DNA of 64,000 bases from Tubulanus polymorphus (Eukaryota > Nemertea > Palaeonemertea > Tubulaniformes > Tubulanidae): positions 918,631 through 982,630 of the forward strand of contig NC_134033.1 in assembly GCF_964204645.1 (NCBI RefSeq). The letters run 5' to 3'. Positions within the stretch are counted from its first letter, which is position 1, and each line of letters opens with the position of its first letter. The translations under genes were made by a program, and so were the position numbers. The notes beneath the pieces were generated by a model. The model was not told the origin of the DNA, ran no database searches, and was given only the letters and a program-made list of their open reading frames with translations. This document shows, in pieces, positions 38,042 through 51,600 of the stretch.

Positions 38042-39565
38042 CTGCAAAAAAAAGAAAACATTCATTTACTAAATGATCGGTTGAAAAGTGATTTTTTACA
38101 GAAAATTTTCGGATCAGTAACCGAGCTGAAATAATGAAACAATTGATTACATATAAACAAAGAGATAAATCGTCGCGATCTGGGAAACAATATTCTAAAG
38201 GGTTAGAAAATAAAGCAAAAAAAAAAATGACGATGGCTCGCTGAAAATGAAAGTATTATTAAAGAAAAGATATTATAAGTGATTCATAAAAACTGTTCGT
38301 GTGAGAGAAATTCATTCGAAATCAAAACTGAGAGAAATATAAAAAAACAGTTAATGTTGAGATGATGCTTACCTCCCGTAACTCCCCCTCCCACAGCCGC
38401 CCGTCCACGCGACGGGACCACCTCTGTGCAAGAGGGTGCGGCTGCCGGAGGGTCCGCTGCCTAGGGCGCCTATCCGGGGAGGCAGCAGCTGGAACGGGGT
38501 CTGCCAGCTGGTCATCCAAGACAGGACCAAGGTTCAAGTGAAAGAGGTCTATGGCCTCTTTCACGTCCTCCGGACCATCCTCCACCGTCTCAATTAATAT
38601 TGGTTCCACTGTAAAATATAAAATAGAAAGAAATACATTAACCATCAGGAGAAACAATTAATATATCAAGGGCGGATCCAGTCCCCCGCCTTTAATATCT
38701 TCAGGTGCCCTCAAGATATTTTTAGGAATTTCTTTTTCCATTTTATAAAGAAAGATAAAGTATTCTCTCATGATGGCTATCGAATAGCCTCGTGCAACAA
38801 AATTTCAAAATTTTCTGGGGAGAAACACTTAAGACCCCTTTCATCCCTTCACGAGTGCTCATGTGCCCTTCAGTAAACCTTCCAAAAATCCTGGCTCAGC
38901 CCTTGTAGATTTACAGTGAACCCAGTGTAGCTAGTAATCTCATTAATACAAAATGGCTGACTTTCCACTTGAAGTGTGATTGGTTGCCAATAATTTGTGA
39001 CATCATCATGCAGCAGAATGTGGGATGCGGAAAGAATACAATATCAGTCTCGATGAGTGACATTGATGGGCTGGTTGAGAATTTAGGGGTTGTCGGGACA
39101 GGGTTACTACAGTACAGCACAGAAGTAACTAAACATTGTATCATTGTATTGTTCAGTCACATGAACAAATAAATAGGTGTCATACCATCAGCGAACCATC
39201 ACTTAACCATCAGGTGAACCCCTGCCATAACCGCAAACCATGATTCATGATGATTTGAAAATAATTCTAAATGGTAGGCATGGAAACTTGTTAAAATTGA
39301 TCTAGTTCATAAAATGCAGTCTATTTTCTCTGATTCAAATCAGTTCAAGAAGACTTTTTTGGCAATGCTTCAATTAACAGCGTAAAATGGATGCAAAAAC
39401 GATGGTTTATTCAGACCGCGCGGTTTCACTGGTCGTATTTAAACCAAATTTGATGCGGTATGTGTTTAAAACAATGAGCGACATATGGTATATGGAGTAT
39501 ATTACTTCATGCCTTGCCAAACACTAATTACTTACTCACCAAATCACTCAATTAACCTGTTCTTA

Positions 39566-39618
<53 letters not shown>

Positions 39619-42600
39619 ATATATATATCCGTTTTCAGTCAATATCTCACACCTGACGATGATCTCTAGGGTGAGATCGAAACGTCGTGTTCTTATGTTT
39701 TAGATTGTTTCCATAAATAAATTCTCGATTTTAGAATTCTTTTAATTTGTAAATAAAGTTGGTTTTTATCTTATTAACCCTTTCAGTGCTGACTGATCAA
39801 TACCCTATAGTGCTGGAGATAATTTGAAAATTTTGAAAAATTCCACCCAAGTGTGTTGAATAACGGGAATAGCACTACAGTGCGTCTACACCACGGCGCG
39901 GTGTATCGTTAGTTACTGATATTTCACGGTGTCTGAAAATGGTTGACGCCACACGAAAATAAATAGGCTTCTGTTATACAGAATTCTGTTGTAAACAGAA
40001 AGGGAACAATGATCTCGTTTTTCGATTTCAATTATTTCTAGGATGTACCGTCAATAAGACCCGGGGCTTGATGAGGCAGTGGCTGCGTTACTGTGGCAAG
40101 CGAGGATCAGCTAGTGGTTACTCCTCAATTACCGTGCTTCAATTTCGTCGACACTTCCCGATTGAACTGTAGCCGACTCATCGCTTTATCAATACGCGAA
40201 AGTTCACGATTGGTAGAACACTATATCCGTGTTGACGCGATGAGGAGAGAATCCCACAATGATAATAAAAAGTCCGAAAATGAAACTTCGATATAGTCGA
40301 AACGTTGAAATAAACTACTATCTCGAAGTTTCATTTTTGGACTTTTTATTATCATTGTGGGATTCTCTCCTCAACGCGAAAGTTGCTCGAACAAAAATTC
40401 GTTTGATTATATTTGAATTTTGTAAGCGAAAATCGAGTTCGAAAATAAACTAATTTCATCGCGTATCAACGAGTGTATTTTTGCGCCATCTGTACGCAGC
40501 CAGTACCTTATTCAATGTACGTTGAGGATACTTAACACGAGCGGGGGGGGGGATGAAAAATGATGTGATCAGTGGAAAGAGAGAGGAGAGAGGTATAAAT
40601 GCAAAAAGTTGTACTTACATCGCGTCAAAAAATTAAGTAGATACCGCGGATCCGCGGCGATATTCCGCCTTATCTCTTCGATGACTGTAAAATAAATAAA
40701 TGAGAAAAATTATTAGTATTTCATTAAATCATGGACGATCAATAGGAGTTTTACGACGTGGACAATACAGTCAAAGTCCGTTATACTGCCGCCATACTCC
40801 ATCAGGAGTGACATGATTTTGGGCATTTTAACGTGCTGGATCCATTTCCATAAATGAGTTAACTCTGATCTCAGAATCTAGTTCTACATTTGCGAGAGTT
40901 AATTCTGAACTCAGGATCCAGTTCCACAGATGAGTTAGATTTAACTCTGAACACAGAATCCAGTGCTACAGTTACGAGTTAAAGTTAACTCTGAACTCAG
41001 GATCCAGTTCTACAGTTACGAGTTAAAGTTAACTCTGAACTCGGGATCCAGGACCCAGTTCCACAGTTGTGAGTTACAGTTAACTAAATTAATCATCAGT
41101 TATCAACAGTAAGGCGCTCAGTAACATCTTTCATATTTCTGTTCAAATCAGAGACAAATTCAGTATTTCTTGTCATAAAATAGTAACAAATACCGAAAAT
41201 CAGTAACAGTTTGGGCAGCTCTGCTAAAAATGTCTGGCTACAAACGGACATATCTAAATAGGATCATGAATATGTGTAGACTTACCATTTTCCGTCGCAT
41301 CGACGGCGGGGGCGGCAGCTGCATTTTCTGCCTATAATATAATAACAATCATGATGTTAAGGTTTAAGAAAACAACAAAAAAATTTGTCAAAATTTATGC
41401 AGTTTTTACTAGCGTTTCGATAACACGAATCGTAATTAGAGAGATAATGGGGCCAATTCCCTATATGAAATCAAAAGCTGAAATAGAGCCTGCAAACAAG
41501 AGCATTTCAAGAGCTCAACTAATGCAGCGCAAAGTTTCCAAACAAACCAAGAAATCACAATTTCAAAGTTTTTCTTGATTTCTCTTTATAGTACATTCGC
41601 CGTTTATGTATAGCAGTTCCGGTCCATTGGATAATCCTTTCATCATCGCTTTCATGAAATTTGAACAGTAGGGAACTGGCACCCCAGCTATCCCTTCAGA
41701 TGGCACCGCTTAGGTATGTGAGACAATCTAATGGGACAGAAAGTGAATTTCAGAGACGTCGTCTGCGCGACAAGTCGTCGTCAAATTAGAGCATCGATAT
41801 TTTTTCGCGCATCTCTTATTGTATTAATAGTGAGCACTGGATCATATCATTACGGTTAAAAATACCCGACTATTTGATATCTCTAATTTGAGTAGTTTTC
41901 ACCTGAATATATGACAGCGCAAGGGCTCTAATAACTTACTCTTCGGCGTCTCAGCCGCGGCGATCGCCTCAGCGGCGGTATCTCGTCTCTCTGGAAAAAA
42001 CAAAACAATCAACATTGATTAAATCATCGAAACATTAAATGATTTCTTACTGATTGGAGAATTCGGTATCAGAATAGCTCGGTAGGACCAGAGAGATTCA
42101 GGGATTCTATATGTGAATAGCTCGGTAGGACCAGAGATTCAGGGATTCTATATGCGAATAGCTCGGTAGGACCAGAGAGATTCAGGGATTCTATATGTGA
42201 ATAGCTCGGTAGGACCAGCGAGATTCAGGGATTCTATATGTGAATAGCTCGGTAGGACCAGAGAGATTCAGGGATTCTGTATGTCTTCCTGTTCATTGAC
42301 GTGTCAGTTATGATCAACACATTCAGTGTATTTGATACATTATAATTATTTTCACTTATAGTTCAAACTTACATCAGCTTGCGGCGGCGGCGGCGTCGCA
42401 GGTGTTTCAGTCTAAAAAGTAAAAAAACGATATTTCCATTGGTTATAAAAACATGAAAATGATTCATTTCAACTTAATATAATAAAACTTGGTTCCACAG
42501 TTCAGGACCCAGTCCCACAGTTACAGAACCTGGCTCCGCAGTTCTGGACCCAGTCCCACAGTTACAGAACCTGGCTCCGCAGTTCTGGACCCAGTTCCAC

Positions 42601-45600
42601 AGTTTGAAGTTATGATCTAGTAAAGAGTTTCCGATGCTGGATCCTAGTTTTCCAGCCAATGGTATTCAGTTAGTTCCGTGCGATGGTCATCAAGCCGATT
42701 GTCATAAATTTCTAGATCTCTCCCTGTCCCGCCGCCCCAGAATTAGGTATTTTTACTTTTTCTTTGGTTTCGATTTTTTGGTGCCACGAGATCCAAAGCA
42801 GAAGAATTCTACACTATTTTAATTCTTTTTCCGATGCAGATTTTGAAAACAATAAAATATCCTCATAATCATTAGTGAACCACAATGATAATAATCTACA
42901 GGACTTAAAACAGGAAATAATGGTCAAGTCTTCATGAATAACCATGAACTGTGGGTGCAGAGACGCGAAAATCACTTGAAAAGTGGTTCGAAATGGAAAC
43001 ATTTAAAAATTTGTCAGTTATTACCATAGTTTATCATTGTTACAATGGTGGTTGTCACCTATGTTGAGGATTTACCGCTAGGGGCAACATTGAAACCCGG
43101 TCTATGAAATCGGGCCACGGTTGAGGATTTACCCCTAGGAGAAAATGATGTGGTCTATAAAACCCTGCCCAGATTATCAATAAACTTATTTGAAATTAGC
43201 TTCACTTAAAATGATTTGACTCAAATCAAACTTACTTTGATTGGTCTGACGCGTGCCCGTTTAGGGCTAACGGGGTCCTATAAAATAAAAACAAGTTGAA
43301 ATCAACATCCAGAATTTTCAAACATATTTCTGAAGGAAATCTCAATTTCAGATTATCTTAATAATCTTTGGTGAGCCACGAAAATGATAATCTACACAAC
43401 TAAAAAATGGAAATGAATAACCATGAACTGCAGGTGCAGAAACGACAACACCACTTGCAAAAAGGGCTTCAACAAACTCTCCACAATCACAAGAGGCACG
43501 TACTACCATCGCGAAAATCTTGTGCCTTTTTTTCCATGCCCAAAATAGATGTTCAAGCCACTTGGAAAGTGGTTTTTTTCGCATCGACAAACTCTCGTCG
43601 CAATCACAAATCATACTTGTAGTAAGCTTAAACTTTCACAAGATCCCGTCGGCAGGCGGACAGATGGAGAGACAGGCGGACAGACGGAGAGACAGGCACA
43701 CAGACGAACGGACTGTAAAATGATTTGATGAAATTCAAACTCACCGATGCCGGTACCTCGAGCTTCCTCTTCTATAAAATAAAAAATCAACTCTAGTTTA
43801 ACGACGTCAACAAAAATTCAGACATATTTCATCTGCAGTCGTTTGTGTTCAACTGTAAATTCAATAGAAATGTTCACAATATTTACCGGCACATTCACGC
43901 ACGTGTGGAATTCATTTCTCTACATAAAAAGAAAAACAAGAGCTCAATTTAGCATTTATGAAAATCAGAATAAATTATCTCGAATCTCGCATTTTTTTAA
44001 TAGCTTGGTTGACAGGGTAGACTATTGAAATATCATTTCGGAAAATTTAAAAAAAAAAGAACTCGCTCAGCGCGATAAACACAGTTTTTGAAGGAAGAGG
44101 GAACGATCGATAGGGCAATATACATATGTCCAAAACAATGATCCTTGGAAAGTTCGAATTCGGCACACAAATGTGATCAAAAAAAGAATAAACGCGCGGT
44201 TTTCAATTTTTTCATCATTCAAGCCGGGATTCTCATTCGGCGAAGGTGAAAAACTTTTTTGCTCGTTTTCCACTGAATTTGTTCCACGGATAGGAGTAAA
44301 AAAAAATTCTACTTTTGTTTGACTTTTCTTCAAATTTCGGGAGGCGGTTCCCGTAAACCAAGCTATTTAAGAAAAAGCCTCATCTGGTGAACCATCAACA
44401 ATAGTTATTATTACGTTATAGGTTGTTACTAATGATCGGATTTATGAGAACCACAACGGTATAGTGTACATTATGGAATAAAGTTCAAGTTTTTGTCAGT
44501 AGATGGCAGGCAGGTGGTATTTATAAAGTGACTGGGTGTCAACATGTGTAACTGAAATTGTCTATTGTAAACTTACGTCAATTTGCACAATACGCGCGAT
44601 TTCCGATTCCTAGAAATGTAAAGAAAAAAAATTCTGAAATCAAGTTTTGAATAACTATACCACGGATCAAAGATTCCATGATCTAAATTCTTAGTTGACC
44701 CTCGATTTAGAGGCTATTTTGAGGATAATTGAACCGATGGATGCTGCGTGACATGATTTCAATATTCTACTAACTCGGTCTGAAGAATATTCACATCGAT
44801 ACAAAACTGTGACCGAGCCGCAACTTTTAAACATTCTTAGTTTCACTTAAAAACATTGCTTCACGCTATTATCAATACCAATTTTACGAATAATATGAAC
44901 TCGGTAAGATGAATATTCGCATCGATACAAACTGTGACCGAGTGAGACTACTTTCAAACACTCTTTAGATATAACTGGCTTCAGCTGTGATTAATTTAGG
45001 ACCGAAGATACTACTCTATATAGCTTAATCAGTAGCGGATCCAAACTAGATTCCATTGTATTCCGGAATATAGTCAGAATAACATTTTTTTTTTTAAAGT
45101 AACTCGATCCAACAGAATGTCCCAGATACAAGGAAATTAGAACATATTTCAAAATTCTTATTGGTTAGGACCCCTAAACTGCGGCAGCTGCAGCGGTCAG
45201 GCAAAAAATATCTTTAAGGAATATAGCCAAATTCACCAGCCCCCCACGGAACTGCCCCTAAGTAATGACATTTTATAATTGAACCCATGATACCGTATAG
45301 CGGCAGCAAACAGATCGGTCACAATTACCAGTGTTTATGTTTTCCAACAACAAATAAGCTAGCAAAAACTAGGTGCCTTTAGCCTACGAGCAAAATTGGT
45401 CGTAGCTTTAGCCAAGTTTGACCTTGGTGGAGATATGCTATGGGATCTCTTAGAACATGGATAATTCAGCAGGAAAATCAATATCAGATTATAATAATCT
45501 GGTGAACTACGAAAATAATTATCTTTTACAACTTACGATAATGGTAGGAGCCTCGGGCTCCGGCGGCGGCGGCTCTGGGAAATCATCATTCTAGTAATCA

Positions 45601-48600
45601 AAATAACATGAAATATCATGAAAAATTCTAGCTAACCCTAAAAGCGAGTATATATGGAGCCACCCACTAATGAAAGGGATGGCTCCAAATTCACTGAGAA
45701 CGAGTAGGCGATCAAAAGGATATTTACCCAAAGGTCGTCGAATAAATTGATGTCCTATAAAAAAGAATACAAAAAATTTATTACGATAAAACGTACGTAT
45801 GTTTTTGGTAAATGACACTTACTGATCACAAGTGACATATGGTCACGATAGTATCACAATTGCTTGCCAGTGAGGCTAGGCGTTCACCAGAGCCAAGTTT
45901 CATAGATGTTGGGAAAAAATAATACCAGCTGGGATCATTTCGAAATTTTTCAGTTATTACCAAGGTTTTCATTATGAAGTTGTCACCTATGTTGAAGATT
46001 TACCTATAGGCAACCAACAGGGCTGCCAACCTCTGAAAAGTGCTATCAGTAACAAATTGTAATATGAAAATAAATGTTCAAATCAATCAGTAATCAACAG
46101 TAAGACCCTCAGTTAGATCTTTCATACTTCTCATATGCATCGAACAAAACAAATCAGTATTTCTTGTCATAAAAGAGTAACAAATATCGAAAATCAGGAA
46201 CAGTTGGCAACTCTGGGTAACATTGATATCCGGTTTACAAAATCGGGCTCAGGTTGAAGAAATACCTCCAGGGTATTATTGATATACAGTCTATGAAACA
46301 GGGCTAAGGTTATCAATATTTAACATCGATATCGAAAATGATTTAATGAAATTGAAACTTACCTCGTCACGCGGAATCTTCGGCGGGCTGACAGGTTGCT
46401 GTAAAATATTTTTAAAAAAGTTGAAATCAACATTCAGAATTTTGATACACATTGATAATAATCTACACGACTTAAAACAGGAAATAATGGTCAAGTCTTC
46501 ATGAATAACCATAAGCTGTGGGTTCAGAGACGTGAACATCACCGACCGACCGACCGACCGACCGACCGACCGACCGACCGACCGACCGACCGACCGACCG
46601 ACCGACCGACCGACCGACCGACCGACCGACCGACCGACCGACCGACCGACCGACCGAGGGTAGACCACTTTTTTTCCTGATTTTGTAGTATTAAGAATTT
46701 ATAAATCCCCTGTGTTTTCCAGGATTTTGGTAAAAATCTATCAAATTCCCCAATCTTTCTGATTCAATGAGATTGCCAGGTTTTCTAGGACATTAGCACC
46801 CTTGAATTGCTGAACAATGCCTATACCACTGGCGATTGTGAGATCCTATCTATGGACGAAAAGACAGATTGAAAGTAATAACGCGAGAACGATTCGATAG
46901 AATTCAAACTGACCTCGTCGACGGATCGGCATCGTCGCTTTCTGGTGACCTATAAAATAAACGAGCAACATTTAGATTTAATCATTTTTCATTTTCAAGT
47001 TCATGATCACGTGTAGTTCGGACATGGAAAGCATTTCATGAGAGAAATTGAGTGGAGCCGATTTAAGACTGCGAGGAAAGATATCAGTAATGTCAGTGAT
47101 GAGCGAAAACTAAAAACATGGCCAAAACTTACTTCTTTCGTTGTTGTTATTGTTGTTTGTTTGCACTGATGCCATGAAAGAAAAAAAGAGAATTAATTTT
47201 AGTTTTGTTATTTTATGTTCAGTAGCACACGTAGGTATCAATATACGTAATAAATGAGTTCTAAGCGACGGATGCCTCGTTATAGATATTGTTTTGATTC
47301 TGTATCGTTATTTAATAAAACGAACAGGAGAATTTTTATGACTTTGTTCCCGGTATGAAATACATTGGCTGTCAGATAGAAATGAACACGACAGAAAATC
47401 CATGATACAGAAAAATGCTGACTTACTTCCTTCGGTGGTGCTGCTGCTGTTGGTTTCTGTTGCAATAAAAGAAAGAAAATTCAGTAAGTTTTTTTTCTTA
47501 TATTTCATATACAGCAGCAAACGTTAATAAACACAGTAGACATAAAAACTGGACAGGTTTATATAGATATCTGTATCTGAAAAATGATTTTGATGTCATT
47601 AGCATAAATATCTTACATTAAGTTAAGTGCAATTCCTGAGTGCTAATGGATTAAAGTTGATGTTAAGACAGGATCATCTACGCGGGTATACATGGGAAAC
47701 GAATGACGCTTAATTATAAAATTGAACTTACTCGTGCAGGAATGGCCGCTGCCACTGCTGGATCTGTTGGTTTCTGTTGCAATAAAAGAAAGAAAATTCA
47801 ATAAGTTTTTTTTTTTTATATTTCATATTCAGCAGCAAACATTAAACACAGAAGACACAAAAACTGGGCAGGTTTAATATCTGTGTCTGGAAATCGATGG
47901 AAATCGCAAAAAATAATTGCCCATAGGCCGAGAGGTTTACCACAGCCTTATGAAATGCTTATATCAGATAACGAAATAGGGATGTAAAGTGTAAGGTGCG
48001 AGAAGTTTCGGTCTCGGTTAGAGAAATGAACGTAATCATAAAATCGTAATTATAAAATAGAAACTTACTCGTGCAGGAACGGCCGCTGCTGCTGCAGCTG
48101 TTGTTGTTGTTGTTGGTTTCTGCTGCAATAAAAGAAAGAAAATTCAGTTTTGTTTTAAATTTCATATTCAGCAGCAAGCGTTAATAAACACAGTAGACAT
48201 AAAAACTGGACAGGTTCATATAGATATCTGTATCTGAAAAATGATTTTGATGTCATTAGCATAAATTTCTTACATTAAGTTAAAATCAAACATGCCACAT
48301 GGTAAATCATTTTGAAGGGAATCGAACTCAGATTAAATTCTGTAACTTTTGACAAAATTCTGATGAAAAGCTCTTTAAGAATCGATTGTTATATTATTTG
48401 ATGATCATTGGTTTACATATATCTGTTGGTTAATATTATCAATGAACTTGTGGTCCAGTCGCCAATCCCACGCGAAAAATGATTTGGACGCTTGATAATC
48501 AGACTTATTTAATATTCAACGCCCCCTGGTGAAAATATACAAAAACCGTTGACCTTGAAACTCGTCACTATCATAGAAAATGTCGCTAGTGAACAGATGG

Positions 48601-51600
48601 AGAGATGAACAGACGGACAAAAAAGTCCATGATACAGAAAACTTCAAACTTACAAATGCTGCTGCTGTTTTTGCTGCTGCTGCTGCTGCTGCTGCTTTCA
48701 TCTGCTATAAAAGAAAAGAGAAGTCATGAATTTCTTGCGTTATTTCGTATTCAGTTGCAAACATTAAACATAGATCATATCTTGATTAAAACAAAAGAAA
48801 CAAAAAACAAGTTTTTTATCTGTGTTTGGAAAAACTCTGATATTTATGTAACTTTGAAATTGATATTTCTGTATTCGTTTGTTTTACGGTTTAAAAGATA
48901 TAAAGTCGATTAAACAGACAAATTCAAACTTACTTCTAATGCTTTTTTTTTCCTTTCCCTCTGGAAAGAAAAGAGAATTAATTTATTTAGTTTTGTTATT
49001 TCAGACTCAGTAACTGTGTGACCTAAATCCGCCTGTAATTATTCGAAAGAATTTACTTACTTCCATTTTTCTCTTCTCTTTCAGAGTCTATTAAATAAAA
49101 ACGATTCAATTAAATTCTTTTTCTATTTTCAAGAGTGATGAGAGTAATCAACAATAGAAATTGTTATCGGTGACGATAAACTAGAAATTATTGTGTGATT
49201 GTTTGGTATCAGCTGAGCTGTTAAAATGAGGAGAAACTAAAACTTAGCAAAGTGGCAACAACTGGAAGACAGGTAAAGAATGTTGCAGTCTTCGTAAAAA
49301 ACGACAGAGTTTACTTAATTTGTTATTGACTTCGAAAGAATTAAGCTTAGCCGTCTTAAAGCGAAGTTTCACGGGAATCCATCGAGAAATACAGGGCAAA
49401 CTTTGGTTTTTCGTCGCTAGTCGACCAATGGTTGGAAATCACTGAACGCACGATAGCTCAGTCGAAACATATTCCAGCCATCTTGGAATCATGAAGTCCG
49501 AACTACAGCGACCGTGCTCAATACCACAGTCGATCATTTCTGACTATAGTCATAACTGACATTCTGTTGCACTTAGTTCACAAATAGTCGACTAACTGCG
49601 ATAACCAAAGTTCGTCCAGGCTTTGTCGCGCTAAAAATAAATTCAAGATGGCCGCCGATGACATCCTTCAATAGGGGTTAACGTGTGCCCTATATCGCAC
49701 CGAGGATTGCAGGCTGGATGATGCTGGGACTGCACACACGGAGTAAGATTAGATGGCCCCCACAACCGAAGAAACATTAATATACTCTCATATTATAGTT
49801 GTCATAATCAAGTATGGATATTATTAACACTATTATTCTTACCTCCTGCGCGACGAGCCGGTCGCGTAGTTCGTGGGCGTACTCGTAGCAGTTGTCAACT
49901 GCTACTTTCGGCCCACGAACTACCACAATGGCGTGTACCCTCGGCGTATCTACGATCACTTGCTGTAAATAGAGAACAAAAGAGACTGTATGAGCATTTT
50001 AAATCAGTAGCAGTTTGAAAGTGATGAGAAATAAACGTCATTCACTGAAAGCTCGTTATATACAACAATGAATTTCAGTAATCTGTTCGTTTATAATCGA
50101 TATGAAATTATTAAAATGTTTTATTTTGGACGGAATTCTCAGGTTTATAATAAAACTAACAAATAGTTAGATAAGTCGTTATATCCAAAGTCATTTTAAC
50201 GTGAAAGTAATGAATTGAATACAAAATGTATAGAGCATTTTCACCCTTTGACTGTTTAATTTATGTAATCAAAGTGGCTCCCCCTAGGGTAAGCTGCACT
50301 TCCTTTGAAATCAATCTTTTTCACATTACCGGATGTTTTCGCGTCAGCGTCTTCTGGAACGAGGCCCTGAGCGACGTCCCCAACTTTAATTCGAAAACTG
50401 TTTCGATTTCCTGAAATATAAATGAAAAATTTTACATCTCCATAAATATCAATTAGAGGAAAACTGAAAGAGGTGTTTATTGACACCTTGAATGACACAT
50501 GAATTGCTTGTCAACGATTGACGATATATGAATTAATCGGGGTCGAATTCTGTATTTTCCTTTCATAGGAATGAAAGTTACGAAAGCAGTGTTGTCGTAT
50601 GTCAGTTACATCTTTATTCTTCAAGTTCTCCGTGTTCCTGTTCCGTCCGATGAGTCGGGGTAGTCAATCAGTGTGACTACTAGCAGGATCAATAAATATA
50701 TGTTGAATTTGAATATATCGATGATTGAATTGAACGGACCGGCAAAATCTCTAGTCTCTAGCCCCGATATATCAACGAGGTAATACCGGTACACAAATGT
50801 CTATTGTCAATAAGACATATATAAAATTTATCGAACAGAAAACATACAGAATGAAATATGTTATATTCAGAGTTGCCACTTATGTGAAGCTAAAAATCTG
50901 GAAAATAAGTCGGGGGTCTGGGGCCCTCCCCCAAAAATTTTTTAAATTAGAACGCCAGGAGATGCGTTCTGGCGCAATACGCGTTATAGGCCTCACTTTC
51001 ATTACCGCTTATAGATCTTTTTTTCAAATAGCAATTGGCTCCGGCAAATACACCTCATATATTAACCAGAGAGCCAAAAAACAAACGAAGCGTCAGTCGA
51101 TTTCGATCGTTGTGTCATCTTGGTTTAATCGTGTACTGCGCGCGGGGTCGTTGCCACTACGTGGCAGCACAATACGGCTTTTTCGAACTCTCTACGGAGC
51201 CGTCACGTTTTGATGTTTAGGGTCGAATCCCGAATTGATTTTATTTTTTTCGCGATGTTTTCTTTTGTGGTTATTTGACTTCTCCCGAAAATCCAGAAAT
51301 GAAATTGGATTTTTTTTAAAATCCGGAATTCCGGAGAAATCCGGAGAAGTGGCAACACTGTATATTACAAAATGGATAAGCGAACATTCACAATTGTAAT
51401 TGTTATTTTGAAATGCTTCAATATTGAAATCTTCACCTGTCAAGGGATTCGAACCCACTACGCTAAAGCTGTTCCCCGAACCCCTTGACCTCACGAGTCA
51501 TTGGAGTCGTTACTAGCCGACCAGAATCCGGTCGTACCAATCACAGCCCTTGTAACAAACCGTCAGTTGACTTATGTTGGTTTTCCCGTTAAATAGACCA

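Noticed and set aside
37636-38076. 146-codon plus frame, Pro-rich
   Set aside because: Shadow of the GC-rich terminal exon on the minus strand.
39652-39690. Hammerhead ribozyme
   Set aside because: CTGACGA and GAAA flank a stable stem, but there is an extra base after the first core box and no stem III. Kept only as a remark.
50797-51213. 138-codon plus frame in intron 20
   Set aside because: Most of it lies inside the hAT-like inverted-repeat element and reads like low-complexity transposon DNA without a transposase motif.
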